DNA of 64,000 nt, taken from contig CP136571.1 in NCBI GenBank assembly GCA_035192965.1, positions 1,012,501 to 1,076,500 of the forward strand. The letters are read 5' to 3'. Shown in pieces: positions 47,662 through 55,009 of this stretch. The stretch's first letter is position 1. Every line of letters begins with the position of its first letter. Made by a program: the position numbers and the translations under genes. The notes beneath the pieces were generated by a model. The model did no database searches and was not told where the DNA came from. It saw nothing but the letters and a program-made list of their open reading frames with translations. Source of the stretch: Fuscovulum sp. GTDB lineage: Bacteria > Pseudomonadota > Alphaproteobacteria > Rhodobacterales > Rhodobacteraceae.

Positions 47662-48493
47662 ATTGATTGGCGGGATCGGCACGAGCCATGTGCCCTCTAT
47701 TGCTGCGGCACTCGATAAAGGTCTGCGGCATTCGGACGAGTGGAAGCCGTTCTTTGACGGTTATACCCCGGCGCAGGATTGGGTGGCGGCGCAAAAGCCC
47801 GACATCGCGGTGGTGATTTTCAACGATCATGGCAATGCCTTTTTCCTGGACCGAGTGCCGACGCTGGCCCTTGGTGTAGCCGACAGCTATGCCCCGATCG
47901 ATGAGGGTTGGGGTCCGCGTCCGGTGCCATCCTTTGAGGGTGCTGCCGACTTTGCCTGGCATCTGGCCGATCAGATGGTGTCGCGCCATTTCGACCCGAT
48001 GATCTGCCGCGAGCTTGATGTGGACCATGGCATGCAGGTGCCGATGGAACTGGTCTTTGGCAGGCCAGAGGCCTGGCCAGTAAAGGTGGTGCCGATCCTG
48101 GTGAACACCATCCAGTATCCGATTCCCACGCCGCAACGCATGTGGGATCTGGGACGCACGCTGCGCGCTGCCATCGAAAGCTGGCCAACGGATGAGAAGG
48201 TGATTGTGCTGGGCACCGGCGGATTGTCGCATCAATTGCAGGGTGCGCGGGCGGGCTATATCAACCCGGCTGAGGATCGCAAATGGATCGCCGAGATCGG
48301 CCCGAACCCGCAGCGCTATCGCGACATGACACGCGAGGATTATGTCGAAGTGTTCGGGTCAGAAGGGGCGGAGTTGATCATGTGGTTGGTGATGCGCGGC
48401 TGCATGGATGAGACGGTGAACACCTTGCACCGCCACTACTTTGCCCCCGCCTCGATGACCGGCGCGGGCATGGTGTTGCTGGAGAACGCCTGA
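47654..48493 (+). CDS. ligB: LigB-type extradiol dioxygenase catalytic subunit
   Basis: A 279-residue class III extradiol dioxygenase: GIGTSHVPSI with the first Fe ligand His, FNDHGNAFFLDRVPT with the second, LGTGGLSHQLQG and an acidic third ligand later. With the preceding LigA-like domain it forms a 4,5-dioxygenase for protocatechuate, gallate or 3-O-methylgallate, all possible products of the LigM-like enzyme. Start 47654 has GGAAGGTG upstream. Confidence 0.9.
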   Translation: MARLIGGIGTSHVPSIAAALDKGLRHSDEWKPFFDGYTPAQDWVAAQKPDIAVVIFNDHGNAFFLDRVPTLALGVADSYAPIDEGWGPRPVPSFEGAADFAWHLADQMVSRHFDPMICRELDVDHGMQVPMELVFGRPEAWPVKVVPILVNTIQYPIPTPQRMWDLGRTLRAAIESWPTDEKVIVLGTGGLSHQLQGARAGYINPAEDRKWIAEIGPNPQRYRDMTREDYVEVFGSEGAELIMWLVMRGCMDETVNTLHRHYFAPASMTGAGMVLLENA

Positions 48494-48816
48494 TGTATTT
48501 TCTGATGGTCTGCCCGCATCATCCGGGCGCCGATATCGCCGCCCTGCGCGATCAGTTGCGCCCGCAGCACCGCGAATGGGTGGCCTCGGGCGGCAATGGA
48601 TTGGCCCGGGTGTTGACAGGGTCTGCGCTTTGGAACGGGTCCGGCGAAGGGATTGGGAACTTTGGGATCATCGAGGCTGCCGATGAGACCGCCGCCCGGG
48701 CCTTTGCCATGGGCGACCCCTTTGCCAAAGGTGGCGTGGTCAAGCGCGTGGAACTGACGCGCATGGCCGATACGTTTCAAGCAGGACGCATTCAGCCGCT
48801 GACAACGTCGGCCTAA
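48493..48816 (+). CDS. YciI-like small protein
   Basis: A 107-residue ferredoxin-like (dimeric alpha/beta barrel) protein beginning MYFLMVCPHHPGADIAALRDQLRPQHREW, with DPFAKGGVVKRVELTRM near the end, as in the YciI family. Its ATG overlaps the ligB stop by one base (TGATG), so it is translated with the dioxygenase. Related proteins act on or protect unstable muconate or lactone intermediates (muconolactone-isomerase-like fold). Function here is inferred. Confidence 0.78.
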   Translation: MYFLMVCPHHPGADIAALRDQLRPQHREWVASGGNGLARVLTGSALWNGSGEGIGNFGIIEAADETAARAFAMGDPFAKGGVVKRVELTRMADTFQAGRIQPLTTSA

Positions 48817-48831
48817 CAAAAGCGGCAAAGG

Positions 48832-49803
48832 TCATGCCTGTCGCACCTGCACCAGATTGCCCCATGGATCGGCCAAAGTGACCATTGCTCCATCCAGCTT
48901 GCCGCCTTTGGCCAGCATCGCTTCGGCAACGGTATCAAAAACAGCGAGGTCGGCTGCGATCAGATCAAAGGCTGCAAGGCCGGTGATCGTGCCCGAGCGT
49001 TTCGGTGCCCCCTCGCTCTGCCAGGTGTTGGTGGCAATGTGGTGGTGATATTGTCCTGTTGAATAGAAGGTGGCGCCTGGCAGGCGGGCGGTCACATCCA
49101 GATTCAGGATGCCGTTGTAGAAGGCCTCGGCTTCAGGGATACCACCGACACGCAGATGGACATGGCCCACGGTCATCGTATCTGGCACCCGCGACGTGGG
49201 TGAAGCGACACCGCCACCCGACATGACGATGGCCTGTATGTCAGCCTCAAGGCTGGCCATCTCGATCTTGTCACCCTGCCAGGTCCACGCGTCTCGGGGA
49301 CGGTCGGCATAGACCTCGATGCCGTTGCCTTCGGGGTCTTGCAGATAGAAAGCCTCGCTGACCAGATGGTCGGCTGCACCGACAAATTCGGTTCGGTCCT
49401 CGATGGCGCGCAGCAGCCATTGGCCAAGTGTCGCTCGATCGGGCATAAGAAAGGCTGTGTGAAACAGGCCGGCAAAGCCTTGCGGTTCAAGGTCGATGTT
49501 CGCGCGCCGTCGCAGGGTCAGAAGCGTGCGGCTGCCCGCGCCAAGATGCGCCTCATCACGGTCCTGATGGAGCAGGTGCAGACCGATGACCTGCTCATAG
49601 TAGCGCGCGACAGTCTCAAGATCGCGCACCAAGAGCAGGGGGGCACCGGGCCGCAGCGGGGCATCGGCCGTGTCGGCAAAGGCAGGGTTGGGGGTCATGA
49701 CGGTACCAAGTATGGGAGCAGCACCTACCACCACCGTCGCATTCATGCCCCCTTCAAGCAAACGACGTCTGGTAAGATTTTGCATTTCAGGCTCCGCTGT
49801 CAT
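48832..49803 (-). CDS. Tat-exported VOC-family dioxygenase (CatE-like)
   Basis: A 323-residue protein with a twin-arginine signal (LTRRRLLEGGMNATVVVGAAP, cleavage near AFA|D) ahead of a two-domain VOC fold. Segments GLFHTAFLMP, EAFYLQDPEGNGIEVYADRP, VGHVHLRVGG and YHHHIATNTW match CatE/YwbC-type catechol 2,3-dioxygenases. Export of such an enzyme is unusual, since these are normally cytosolic. It overlaps the intradiol dioxygenase gene by 4 bp and is the last gene of a four-gene block of exported proteins. Confidence 0.82.
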   Translation of the reverse strand: MTAEPEMQNLTRRRLLEGGMNATVVVGAAPILGTVMTPNPAFADTADAPLRPGAPLLLVRDLETVARYYEQVIGLHLLHQDRDEAHLGAGSRTLLTLRRRANIDLEPQGFAGLFHTAFLMPDRATLGQWLLRAIEDRTEFVGAADHLVSEAFYLQDPEGNGIEVYADRPRDAWTWQGDKIEMASLEADIQAIVMSGGGVASPTSRVPDTMTVGHVHLRVGGIPEAEAFYNGILNLDVTARLPGATFYSTGQYHHHIATNTWQSEGAPKRSGTITGLAAFDLIAADLAVFDTVAEAMLAKGGKLDGAMVTLADPWGNLVQVRQA

Positions 49804-50399
49804 TGTGGCTCGATGAAAAAGGATGGGGCCGGGAACAAGGCCGGGCTTTGATCGCGGATCACATTAGCCGTGCGGTGCGGCCTGTCCCGCGGTCGCGTGT
49901 CCAGATAGTGCTGGGTAATCAGGGTGCGAAAGCCCTCGGCGCTGATGCGATAGTGGATATGGGGCGGGCGGGGCCAGTATTCCTTTGGGAACAGCGACAG
50001 CACTTCGAACCGGCCATCAGCTTCAGTAATCAGGGTGCCGCGCAGATCAAGCGCGTCGTCCTGAAAGTCGCTGTAATCGCCGTTCTGTTCTGGGTAGTAG
50101 CGGCCAGAGCCATCTGTCTGCCAAAGTTCCAGTATCGCGCCGGGAACCGGTGTTTCCGGCGCGGCGGCGTTCAACACCCTGCCGACGATCCGCATCGTCT
50201 CGCCTGATTTGCCAAAGCGGTTCAGATTGGAAACGACGGGCATGTTCGAAATGTAGAACGGACCCTCCATATCGCTGGCGGTGGGGATCATCGCTTGTTC
50301 TGCTGCCGCCCGCCCGACGGTCAGGCCGAGGCTGGCCGGAACCATCGCGGCGAATTGCAGGAAACGGCGGCGGGCGGGTTGTCTGTTGGTCTCGGTCAC
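49800..50399 (-). CDS. Tat-exported intradiol ring-cleavage dioxygenase
   Basis: A 199-residue protein with Tat signal ARRRFLQFAAMVPASLG and cleavage near RAAA. The catalytic part has SDMEGPFYIS, PVPGAILELWQTDGSGRYYPEQ (Tyr ligand region), and WPRPPHIHYRISAEGFRTLITQHY (His ligands), as in protocatechuate 3,4-dioxygenase-type enzymes. GTG 50399 is preferred: it puts the twin Arg near the N-terminus and leaves the 50423-50448 hairpin outside the gene. ATG 50462, overlapping the previous stop, is the alternative. Confidence 0.82.
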   Translation of the reverse strand: MTETNRQPARRRFLQFAAMVPASLGLTVGRAAAEQAMIPTASDMEGPFYISNMPVVSNLNRFGKSGETMRIVGRVLNAAAPETPVPGAILELWQTDGSGRYYPEQNGDYSDFQDDALDLRGTLITEADGRFEVLSLFPKEYWPRPPHIHYRISAEGFRTLITQHYLDTRPRDRPHRTANVIRDQSPALFPAPSFFIEPQ

Positions 50400-50422
50400 G
50401 CGCTGTTTCGCCTTATGAAGGG

Positions 50423-50448
50423 TTCGGGGCCTGCAATCAGGCCCCGAA
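50423..50448 (-). repeat. Perfect 11-bp inverted repeat in the exported-protein operon
   Basis: An 11-bp GC-rich stem with a 4-base loop lies between the SnoaL-like and intradiol dioxygenase genes. No T run follows on either strand, so it is more likely an mRNA processing or stability element than a terminator. It supports the GTG start of the following gene. Confidence 0.6.
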
Positions 50449-50458
50449 GGTTGCTTTG

Positions 50459-50902
50459 TCATTCCATGGGTTCAAACATTGGCAGACCTGACGCTGTTTC
50501 AAGCACCTCGGCCTGCAAGACGTCCCAATGTTCCGCGATCTTGCCATCCTCGACGCGGAAAATGTCGACCACGATTAAAGGGGTGGGCGCGATGCCAGTG
50601 TAGCGGCCGTGGATGGCGACCATATCATCCTCTGCGATCACCATCCCGATTTCATATTTGAAACCGGGGGGCAGGTTGGCAAAGGCCTCACGGATCACGG
50701 CGCTGCCGGAGGGAAACAGCGGGTTGCGCTGCTGGTAGTCTTCCGCCCAATAGCGATCCACCGCTGTGACATCGCGGTTGATGAACAGCTCTGTCACCGC
50801 ATTGACGACGAAATCCTTGTTCGAGGATTCCGCCAGCGCGGGGCTGGCAATTGCAGCCCCGGCCAGCCCCAGCGCCAATGCACAGGTTTTCAGTGAGATC
50901 AT
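50459..50902 (-). CDS. Secreted SnoaL/NTF2-like protein
   Basis: A 147-residue protein with a Sec signal peptide (MISLKTCALALGLAGAAIASPALA|E) and an NTF2-like fold: FINRDVTAVDRYWAEDYQQRNP, AFANLPPGFKYEIGMVIAEDDMVAIHGRYTG, IVVDIFRVEDGKIAEHWDVLQ. SnoaL-like proteins act as small-molecule cyclases, hydrolases or binding proteins. Part of the exported block; function unknown. Confidence 0.8.
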   Translation of the reverse strand: MISLKTCALALGLAGAAIASPALAESSNKDFVVNAVTELFINRDVTAVDRYWAEDYQQRNPLFPSGSAVIREAFANLPPGFKYEIGMVIAEDDMVAIHGRYTGIAPTPLIVVDIFRVEDGKIAEHWDVLQAEVLETASGLPMFEPME

Positions 50903-50933
50903 TCGTCGCCTCCAGTTTGCACAGTTACAGATG

Positions 50934-51818
50934 TCAGCCCGGGAAAGCCGCCGCCACGCCACGGTCGATGGCAAAGGCAAAGCCCAGATCTTCGGTCCCG
51001 ACCAACAGTTTGGCGCGGAACTCTTCGGCATTGGCCGACTCGGCGCGCGCTTTTTCCCAATGGTCCAGATAGGCAATCGTCGCGTCGAAGACGCTGGCAT
51101 CATTGGCGCTGCCGGATTTGCGATGGCCCGGAATGACCGTTGCCGCACCAATCGCGCGCAACGCCTCGACGCTGGCACGCCAAGGGGCGATTCCGTCGGT
51201 GGTGGCCACTTCTTCCATCCACAGATGCGTGTCGATATAGGCGATATCTGTCGCAATCAGCGTGTTGAGGCTGGGAATATGTACCGGCGTGATGAGCGCG
51301 GTGTCGCCCGCCATTGGGGGCAGAATCTCGATCCGCTCGCCTTCCAGCATCAGGTGATCGGCGCTGAGCGCCTCGGGCAGGACGAAACGGTCAGGAAAGA
51401 CACCTGCCGGGGCGCCGCCGGCGATCTGTGCGTGCATCGGGGCCAGCATCTGGGACAGGATCCCCTGGATGTCAGTCTGCGCATAGGCCTTTGCGCCGGG
51501 GAAGCGGTCCATAAGGATCGGCAGGCCGAGAATATGGTCAGGGTGAATATGCGTGATAAGGATGCTTTCCAGTGTCCGTCCGGTGGCGGAAATCATGTCT
51601 GCCAAAAGGCCCGCATTCCCCGTGGTGAACTGGGCGTCGATCAGGACGGCGGATTTTTCACCCAGGATCACCGTGCTGTCGACCAGAAGGCCCGCCTCAT
51701 CCGAGGTGAAAAGTTCGGTTCCCGATGCGGCAGCATGTGCCAGACCCGGCAGCAGGGCGGCAGCAGCGCCGCTTGCGGCCGCGGTTTTCAGAAGTGTTCT
51801 GCGGTTCAAAAGTTCCAT
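50934..51818 (-). CDS. Tat-exported metallo-beta-lactamase-fold hydrolase
   Basis: A 294-residue protein with Tat signal LNRRTLLKTAAASGAAAALLPG and an MBL domain: ITHIHPDHILGLPI (two-metal motif), LITPVHIPSLNTLIATDIAYID and VIPGHRKSGS. A lactonase or ester hydrolase role on ring-cleavage products would fit the neighbouring dioxygenases, but this is inference. First gene of the exported block, divergent from the HxlR regulator; the start lies 80 bp from the HxlR start. Confidence 0.85.
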   Translation of the reverse strand: MELLNRRTLLKTAAASGAAAALLPGLAHAAASGTELFTSDEAGLLVDSTVILGEKSAVLIDAQFTTGNAGLLADMISATGRTLESILITHIHPDHILGLPILMDRFPGAKAYAQTDIQGILSQMLAPMHAQIAGGAPAGVFPDRFVLPEALSADHLMLEGERIEILPPMAGDTALITPVHIPSLNTLIATDIAYIDTHLWMEEVATTDGIAPWRASVEALRAIGAATVIPGHRKSGSANDASVFDATIAYLDHWEKARAESANAEEFRAKLLVGTEDLGFAFAIDRGVAAAFPG

Positions 51819-51845
51819 TTGGTTTCCTTTGTGTACCTGGTATAA

Positions 51846-51857
51846 TTTAGGTACCAA
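51846..51857. promoter_or_regulatory. Candidate HxlR operator in the divergent promoter
   Basis: The sequence TTTAGGTACCAA contains the palindrome GGTACC. TGGTATA lies just before it and TTTGGTAACC at the HxlR start just after. These related TTGGTA/GGTACC elements lie within 80 bp between the metallo-beta-lactamase-fold and HxlR genes. Pattern-based only. Confidence 0.35.
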
Positions 51858-51889
51858 CCACATAGTTGATTTGCTAGAGTGAGAAAAGG

Positions 51890-51907
51890 AGGCACTATTT
51901 GGTAACC
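51890..51907 (+). repeat. 18-bp direct repeat, copy 1 (HxlR start region)
   Basis: AGGCACTATTTGGTAACC spans the end of the HxlR Shine-Dalgarno and its TTG start. An identical 18-mer occurs at 54135-54152 upstream of the FAD oxidase. Confidence 0.85.
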
Positions 51908-52327
51908 TCCAAGAAACCCGGATCCGTTAAAGGCGAACCAGACATGACACTCGATGTGCCGCGCGAACTGCACAGGATTTCGTTGGACCTGGCCACTTGC
52001 CCGGTGCGGCAAGTGCTGGATGGGGTCAGTGACAAATGGTCGATCCTTGTGTTGGCGGCGCTGTCCAATTCGCAGCGACGCTTTTCCGAGCTGCGCCGCG
52101 ATATTCCGGATGTGTCGCAAAAGATGCTGACCCATACCCTGCGCAAGCTGGAGCGTGATGGTTTGGTTGAACGGATCGTCACCCCGACCGCCCCGCCGCG
52201 CGTGGATTATCGGCTGCACCCTTTGGGGCAAAGCCTGTTCGTGCGACTGTCGAGCCTTGCAGGTTGGGTTATTGAAAACCGGGCCGAGATTGATGCGGCC
52301 CGGTCGTCTTTTGATGCGCGGGTCTGA
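51899..52327 (+). CDS. HxlR-family transcriptional regulator
   Basis: A 142-residue winged-helix protein of the HxlR/DUF24 type: DKWSILVLAALSNSQRRFSELRRDIPDVSQKMLTHTLRKLERDGLVER. Cys34 in LATCPVRQVLDG sits where YodB/CatR/QorR carry their redox-sensing Cys, so quinone or catechol sensing is plausible. The TTG start has AGGAGG with 6-base spacing; MTLDVPRE (51944) is an alternative start. Divergent from the exported ring-cleavage block, which it probably controls. Confidence 0.87.
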   Translation: MVTSKKPGSVKGEPDMTLDVPRELHRISLDLATCPVRQVLDGVSDKWSILVLAALSNSQRRFSELRRDIPDVSQKMLTHTLRKLERDGLVERIVTPTAPPRVDYRLHPLGQSLFVRLSSLAGWVIENRAEIDAARSSFDARV

Positions 52328-52347
52328 TCGGACGTAAAAGCCAGCCG

Positions 52348-52388
52348 CGATTGGCAGGTGCGGCAAAGTCTGCTGCACCTGCCAATCG
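52348..52388. terminator. 14-bp inverted repeat between convergent HxlR and FAD oxidase genes
   Basis: Perfect 14-bp stem (52348-52361 with 52375-52388) and a 13-base loop, ending 1 bp before the FAD oxidase stop codon. Position between two convergent genes suggests a bidirectional transcription barrier; there is no T run on either side. Confidence 0.6.
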
Positions 52389-52389
52389 G

Positions 52390-54009
52390 TCACAGACCAC
52401 GCCCCCGGTATTTTTTGCCCCAGATGCCCGATTTGCCCGGCGCCATGATCGAGTTCGGGTCCAGCGCATCCTTGATTGCTTCGTGGAAGTTCAAGAGCGC
52501 CCCGTCGCCCCAGTTGAAGGTGGCCATCACGTCATCCATCAGCGCGTTGTGCGTGCGGTATTCGCCGTAGCCTTCGGCCGCCGCCTCGTTGATCAACAAG
52601 CGCATCAGATCGAGAGATTCCTTGCGGTCTGATGGTTTGGATTTGTCGTAGAGGAACAGGCAGATGTGATGCATCTCGCGCAGGCCGATGCAGAACTGCG
52701 CGGCGTAATCCTTGTTGAATTCATCCGACCGGGCCTTGACCATCGCCGACTGGCGCAGTGCATCTGCCCCGTCCACCGCCGAAATGGGCGAAAAGGCGCA
52801 ATGCGCGCCGTTGGGCAGCCAATCCATCAGCTTCATCTCGTCCAGCGACGGGATGCCGTTGTTGATCTTGTGCCGGTCTTGCAGCACATGCGCTCCCCGG
52901 TCGCCGTTATCTTCGGTCCGGTCGCGGTTGGTAAAGAACTTCGCCCCCGGAATTTGACCGAAAGCCTGCTGGATGATGCCCCAGGCCATCTGGATCATCT
53001 CTTCCGGGCCGTAGAGCGTGCCGTAGAAGTTCCAGTAACCCAGATTCAGCGCGGCTTTCATCTTGTCGATCGAAGCGGGCGTCAACGGGCCGGGATCTTC
53101 CTGCCATTCGGTGCGTTTGGACACGACGCCTGCGTCCAGGATGATGTTGCGCACCACAGGCACGTTCTGGATCGGGAACATGTTGATGCGCAGGGGAAGC
53201 ATCGTGTCCATGATCGCGCCAAGGTCTTCCTCGCGGTCGAAGGTGACCAGATAGGTCATCGAGGCTGGTGGGCGCTGCATCAGGCCGATGCCCATCTTGG
53301 TCACGATGCCAAGGTTCGATTGGGTGAACAGCCCGTCCGGGTAGGGGCCAAAGCCATAGGGGAACAACTGCCAGGTGTTCGACCCCGGCACGGCCCCCAT
53401 CCCGGTGCGCATGATGCGGCCGGTGGGCAGTACAACCTCAAGGCCCGTCTGCCACATGAAATGGTCGCCGTAGGGCGTATAGCCCACGCCACGCTCTAGC
53501 GTGTTGCCGACGATGGAGCCCCAGCCCAGATCGGGCGTGTCGATCATCAGGATCGAATTGGTGGCCTTCAGGTGATTGGCCAGATCGAAATAGGTTACAC
53601 CGGGTTCGACCAGCGCGTAGCCGAACTTTTCGTTCACCTCGAGGATGCGGTTCATCCGGCGGCCCATATCCACCACAGCCGCGCCTTTCAGTCGGGGCGA
53701 CTTGCCGCCATAGCCGTTGTTCTGACCGGTCGAGATGGGCGAAAGGGGCAGGCCGAATTCATTGGCGATCGCAACGATGGCCTGAACATCTTCGGGTGAG
53801 CCGGGGTAGAGGACAACGCTTGGCGCGTTGTTCTGCGAGGGTTCCAGGGGGTACAGGTCGATATAGCCCGACAGTGTTTCAAGATCCGAGACGACGTTGG
53901 CGGAACCCAGCGCCGTGACCAAACGCGCGAGGGCTTTTTCGAAAACGGCGGCATCCATATCCGGTGGCAGCGTGCGCTCTGTCAGTAGCTCTGTGAAAAC
54001 CTTGTTCAT
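52390..54009 (-). CDS. FAD-linked oxidase of the vanillyl-alcohol oxidase / eugenol oxidase family
   Basis: A 539-residue VAO-fold flavoprotein. The FAD domain has PISTGQNNGYGGKSPRLKG and DTPDLGWGSIVGNTLERGVGYTPYGDH, which includes the VAO catalytic Asp position. His403 in PNGAHCAFSPIS matches the covalent flavin-attachment site. The C-terminus ALDPNSIMAPGKSGIW is shared with eugenol oxidase. It converts 4-alkylphenols such as eugenol to coniferyl alcohol, or vanillyl alcohol to vanillin. No cytochrome subunit gene is adjacent, so oxygen-dependent oxidase activity is more likely than PCMH-type. Confidence 0.88.
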   Translation of the reverse strand: MNKVFTELLTERTLPPDMDAAVFEKALARLVTALGSANVVSDLETLSGYIDLYPLEPSQNNAPSVVLYPGSPEDVQAIVAIANEFGLPLSPISTGQNNGYGGKSPRLKGAAVVDMGRRMNRILEVNEKFGYALVEPGVTYFDLANHLKATNSILMIDTPDLGWGSIVGNTLERGVGYTPYGDHFMWQTGLEVVLPTGRIMRTGMGAVPGSNTWQLFPYGFGPYPDGLFTQSNLGIVTKMGIGLMQRPPASMTYLVTFDREEDLGAIMDTMLPLRINMFPIQNVPVVRNIILDAGVVSKRTEWQEDPGPLTPASIDKMKAALNLGYWNFYGTLYGPEEMIQMAWGIIQQAFGQIPGAKFFTNRDRTEDNGDRGAHVLQDRHKINNGIPSLDEMKLMDWLPNGAHCAFSPISAVDGADALRQSAMVKARSDEFNKDYAAQFCIGLREMHHICLFLYDKSKPSDRKESLDLMRLLINEAAAEGYGEYRTHNALMDDVMATFNWGDGALLNFHEAIKDALDPNSIMAPGKSGIWGKKYRGRGL

Positions 54010-54096
54010 TCATCTTCCTCCCATGGACAGTTGAACTGCAGCTTTCCGACCCCTATCGCCCCCTGTTTTTAAGGAGATTCTATAAGGGCGCAAAAA

Positions 54097-54127
54097 GTGA
54101 CTAACTCTATCAAAGAGTGTTAGTCAC
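54097..54127. promoter_or_regulatory. Perfect 9-bp dyad upstream of the FAD oxidase gene
   Basis: GTGACTAAC (54097-54105) and GTTAGTCAC (54119-54127) are exact inverted repeats around a 13-base AT-rich centre. On the minus strand a -10-like TATAGA lies about 12 bp downstream, so the dyad overlaps the probable promoter. It looks like a regulator binding site. Confidence 0.6.
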
Positions 54128-54134
54128 CCAAATA

Positions 54135-54152
54135 AGGCACTATTTGGTAACC
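54135..54152 (+). repeat. 18-bp direct repeat, copy 2 (upstream of FAD oxidase)
   Basis: Identical to 51890-51907. It lies between the FAD oxidase promoter dyad and the end of the alpha/beta hydrolase gene, where no gene starts on the + strand. Confidence 0.85.
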
Positions 54153-54172
54153 ATCCCCTTGTCCGCGACCGA

Positions 54173-55009
54173 TCAGGTCAGCGGAGCTAGGAATTCATGC
54201 AGTGCTGCGTTGAAGACTGCCGGTTGTTCGATCTGGGGCGTGTGGCCGCAGTCATCCAGCAACAGAAGCCGTGCATGCGACACACGCTTTGCCGCGTCTT
54301 CGCTGTGTTTCGCCGGGATGACAGCATCCTTGCGGCCGTGGATGATCAGGGTCGGGCAACGCACAGCATCGAGCAGGCGAGCTGACTTTTCCCAGACCGC
54401 GGCTTTCTGCCCCCGCAGGCCCAATGTGCTGCGCAGCGTTGCCAGAAAGGCCGCAGTTGCGCCGGGCTTGAAGGCATTGCGCAAAAGCACCTGGCGCAGT
54501 TCAAGCGACACGCAGGCCGGATCCTTGACAATCGCGCCAATCTGCAAGGTCACGACCTTTTCGCTGGGTTTGTTCATGACCTCACCCAGACCCGGCAGGG
54601 AGAACAGCTTGAAGACAGGCGTCACCTCGCGGCCCAGAGTGGCCGCATTGGCGAGGATCAGCCCTTTGATGCGGTCAGGTGCCAGTCCGGCCAGCCGCAG
54701 CGACATCGCAGCGCCCATTGAATTGCCACCTGCAACGAAGGCCTGAAGGCCGATTGCATCTGCAAACCGAAGGGCCCAAGCGGCGTAGCTGTCAAAATCC
54801 TCGGTTCTTCCGGTCAGGTCAGACAGGCCGTGGTTGGGGGCATCCCAGGCAATCAGGCGATGTGCGGTGCCGAGGGATTGCAACTGGTGATCCCACAGTT
54901 CCAACGATCCTGTGATCCCATGCGTTAGCAGGATCGGAACGCCGGGCCCGCCCGTATCGCGGTAACGCAGCTTGCAGCCGTTCACGTCAACATATTGATC
55001 CTGCATCAC
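54173..55009 (-). CDS. Alpha/beta hydrolase
   Basis: A 278-residue hydrolase: oxyanion region LLTHGITGSLELWDHQ, nucleophile Ser in AGGNSMGAAMSLRLAG, Asp in IIHGRKDAVIPAKH, His in LDDCGHTPQIEQP. Relatives are meta-cleavage product hydrolases and carboxylesterases. It overlaps livM by 4 bp and so is co-transcribed with the importer; an ester-linked aromatic could be its substrate. ATG 55006 is a second possible start. Confidence 0.85.
   Translation of the reverse strand: MMQDQYVDVNGCKLRYRDTGGPGVPILLTHGITGSLELWDHQLQSLGTAHRLIAWDAPNHGLSDLTGRTEDFDSYAAWALRFADAIGLQAFVAGGNSMGAAMSLRLAGLAPDRIKGLILANAATLGREVTPVFKLFSLPGLGEVMNKPSEKVVTLQIGAIVKDPACVSLELRQVLLRNAFKPGATAAFLATLRSTLGLRGQKAAVWEKSARLLDAVRCPTLIIHGRKDAVIPAKHSEDAAKRVSHARLLLLDDCGHTPQIEQPAVFNAALHEFLAPLT

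Noticed and set aside
54010..54172. Sigma-54 (-24/-12) promoter upstream of the FAD oxidase
   Set aside because: No GG-N10-GC was found on the minus strand; a -10-like TATAGA fits a sigma-70 promoter better.
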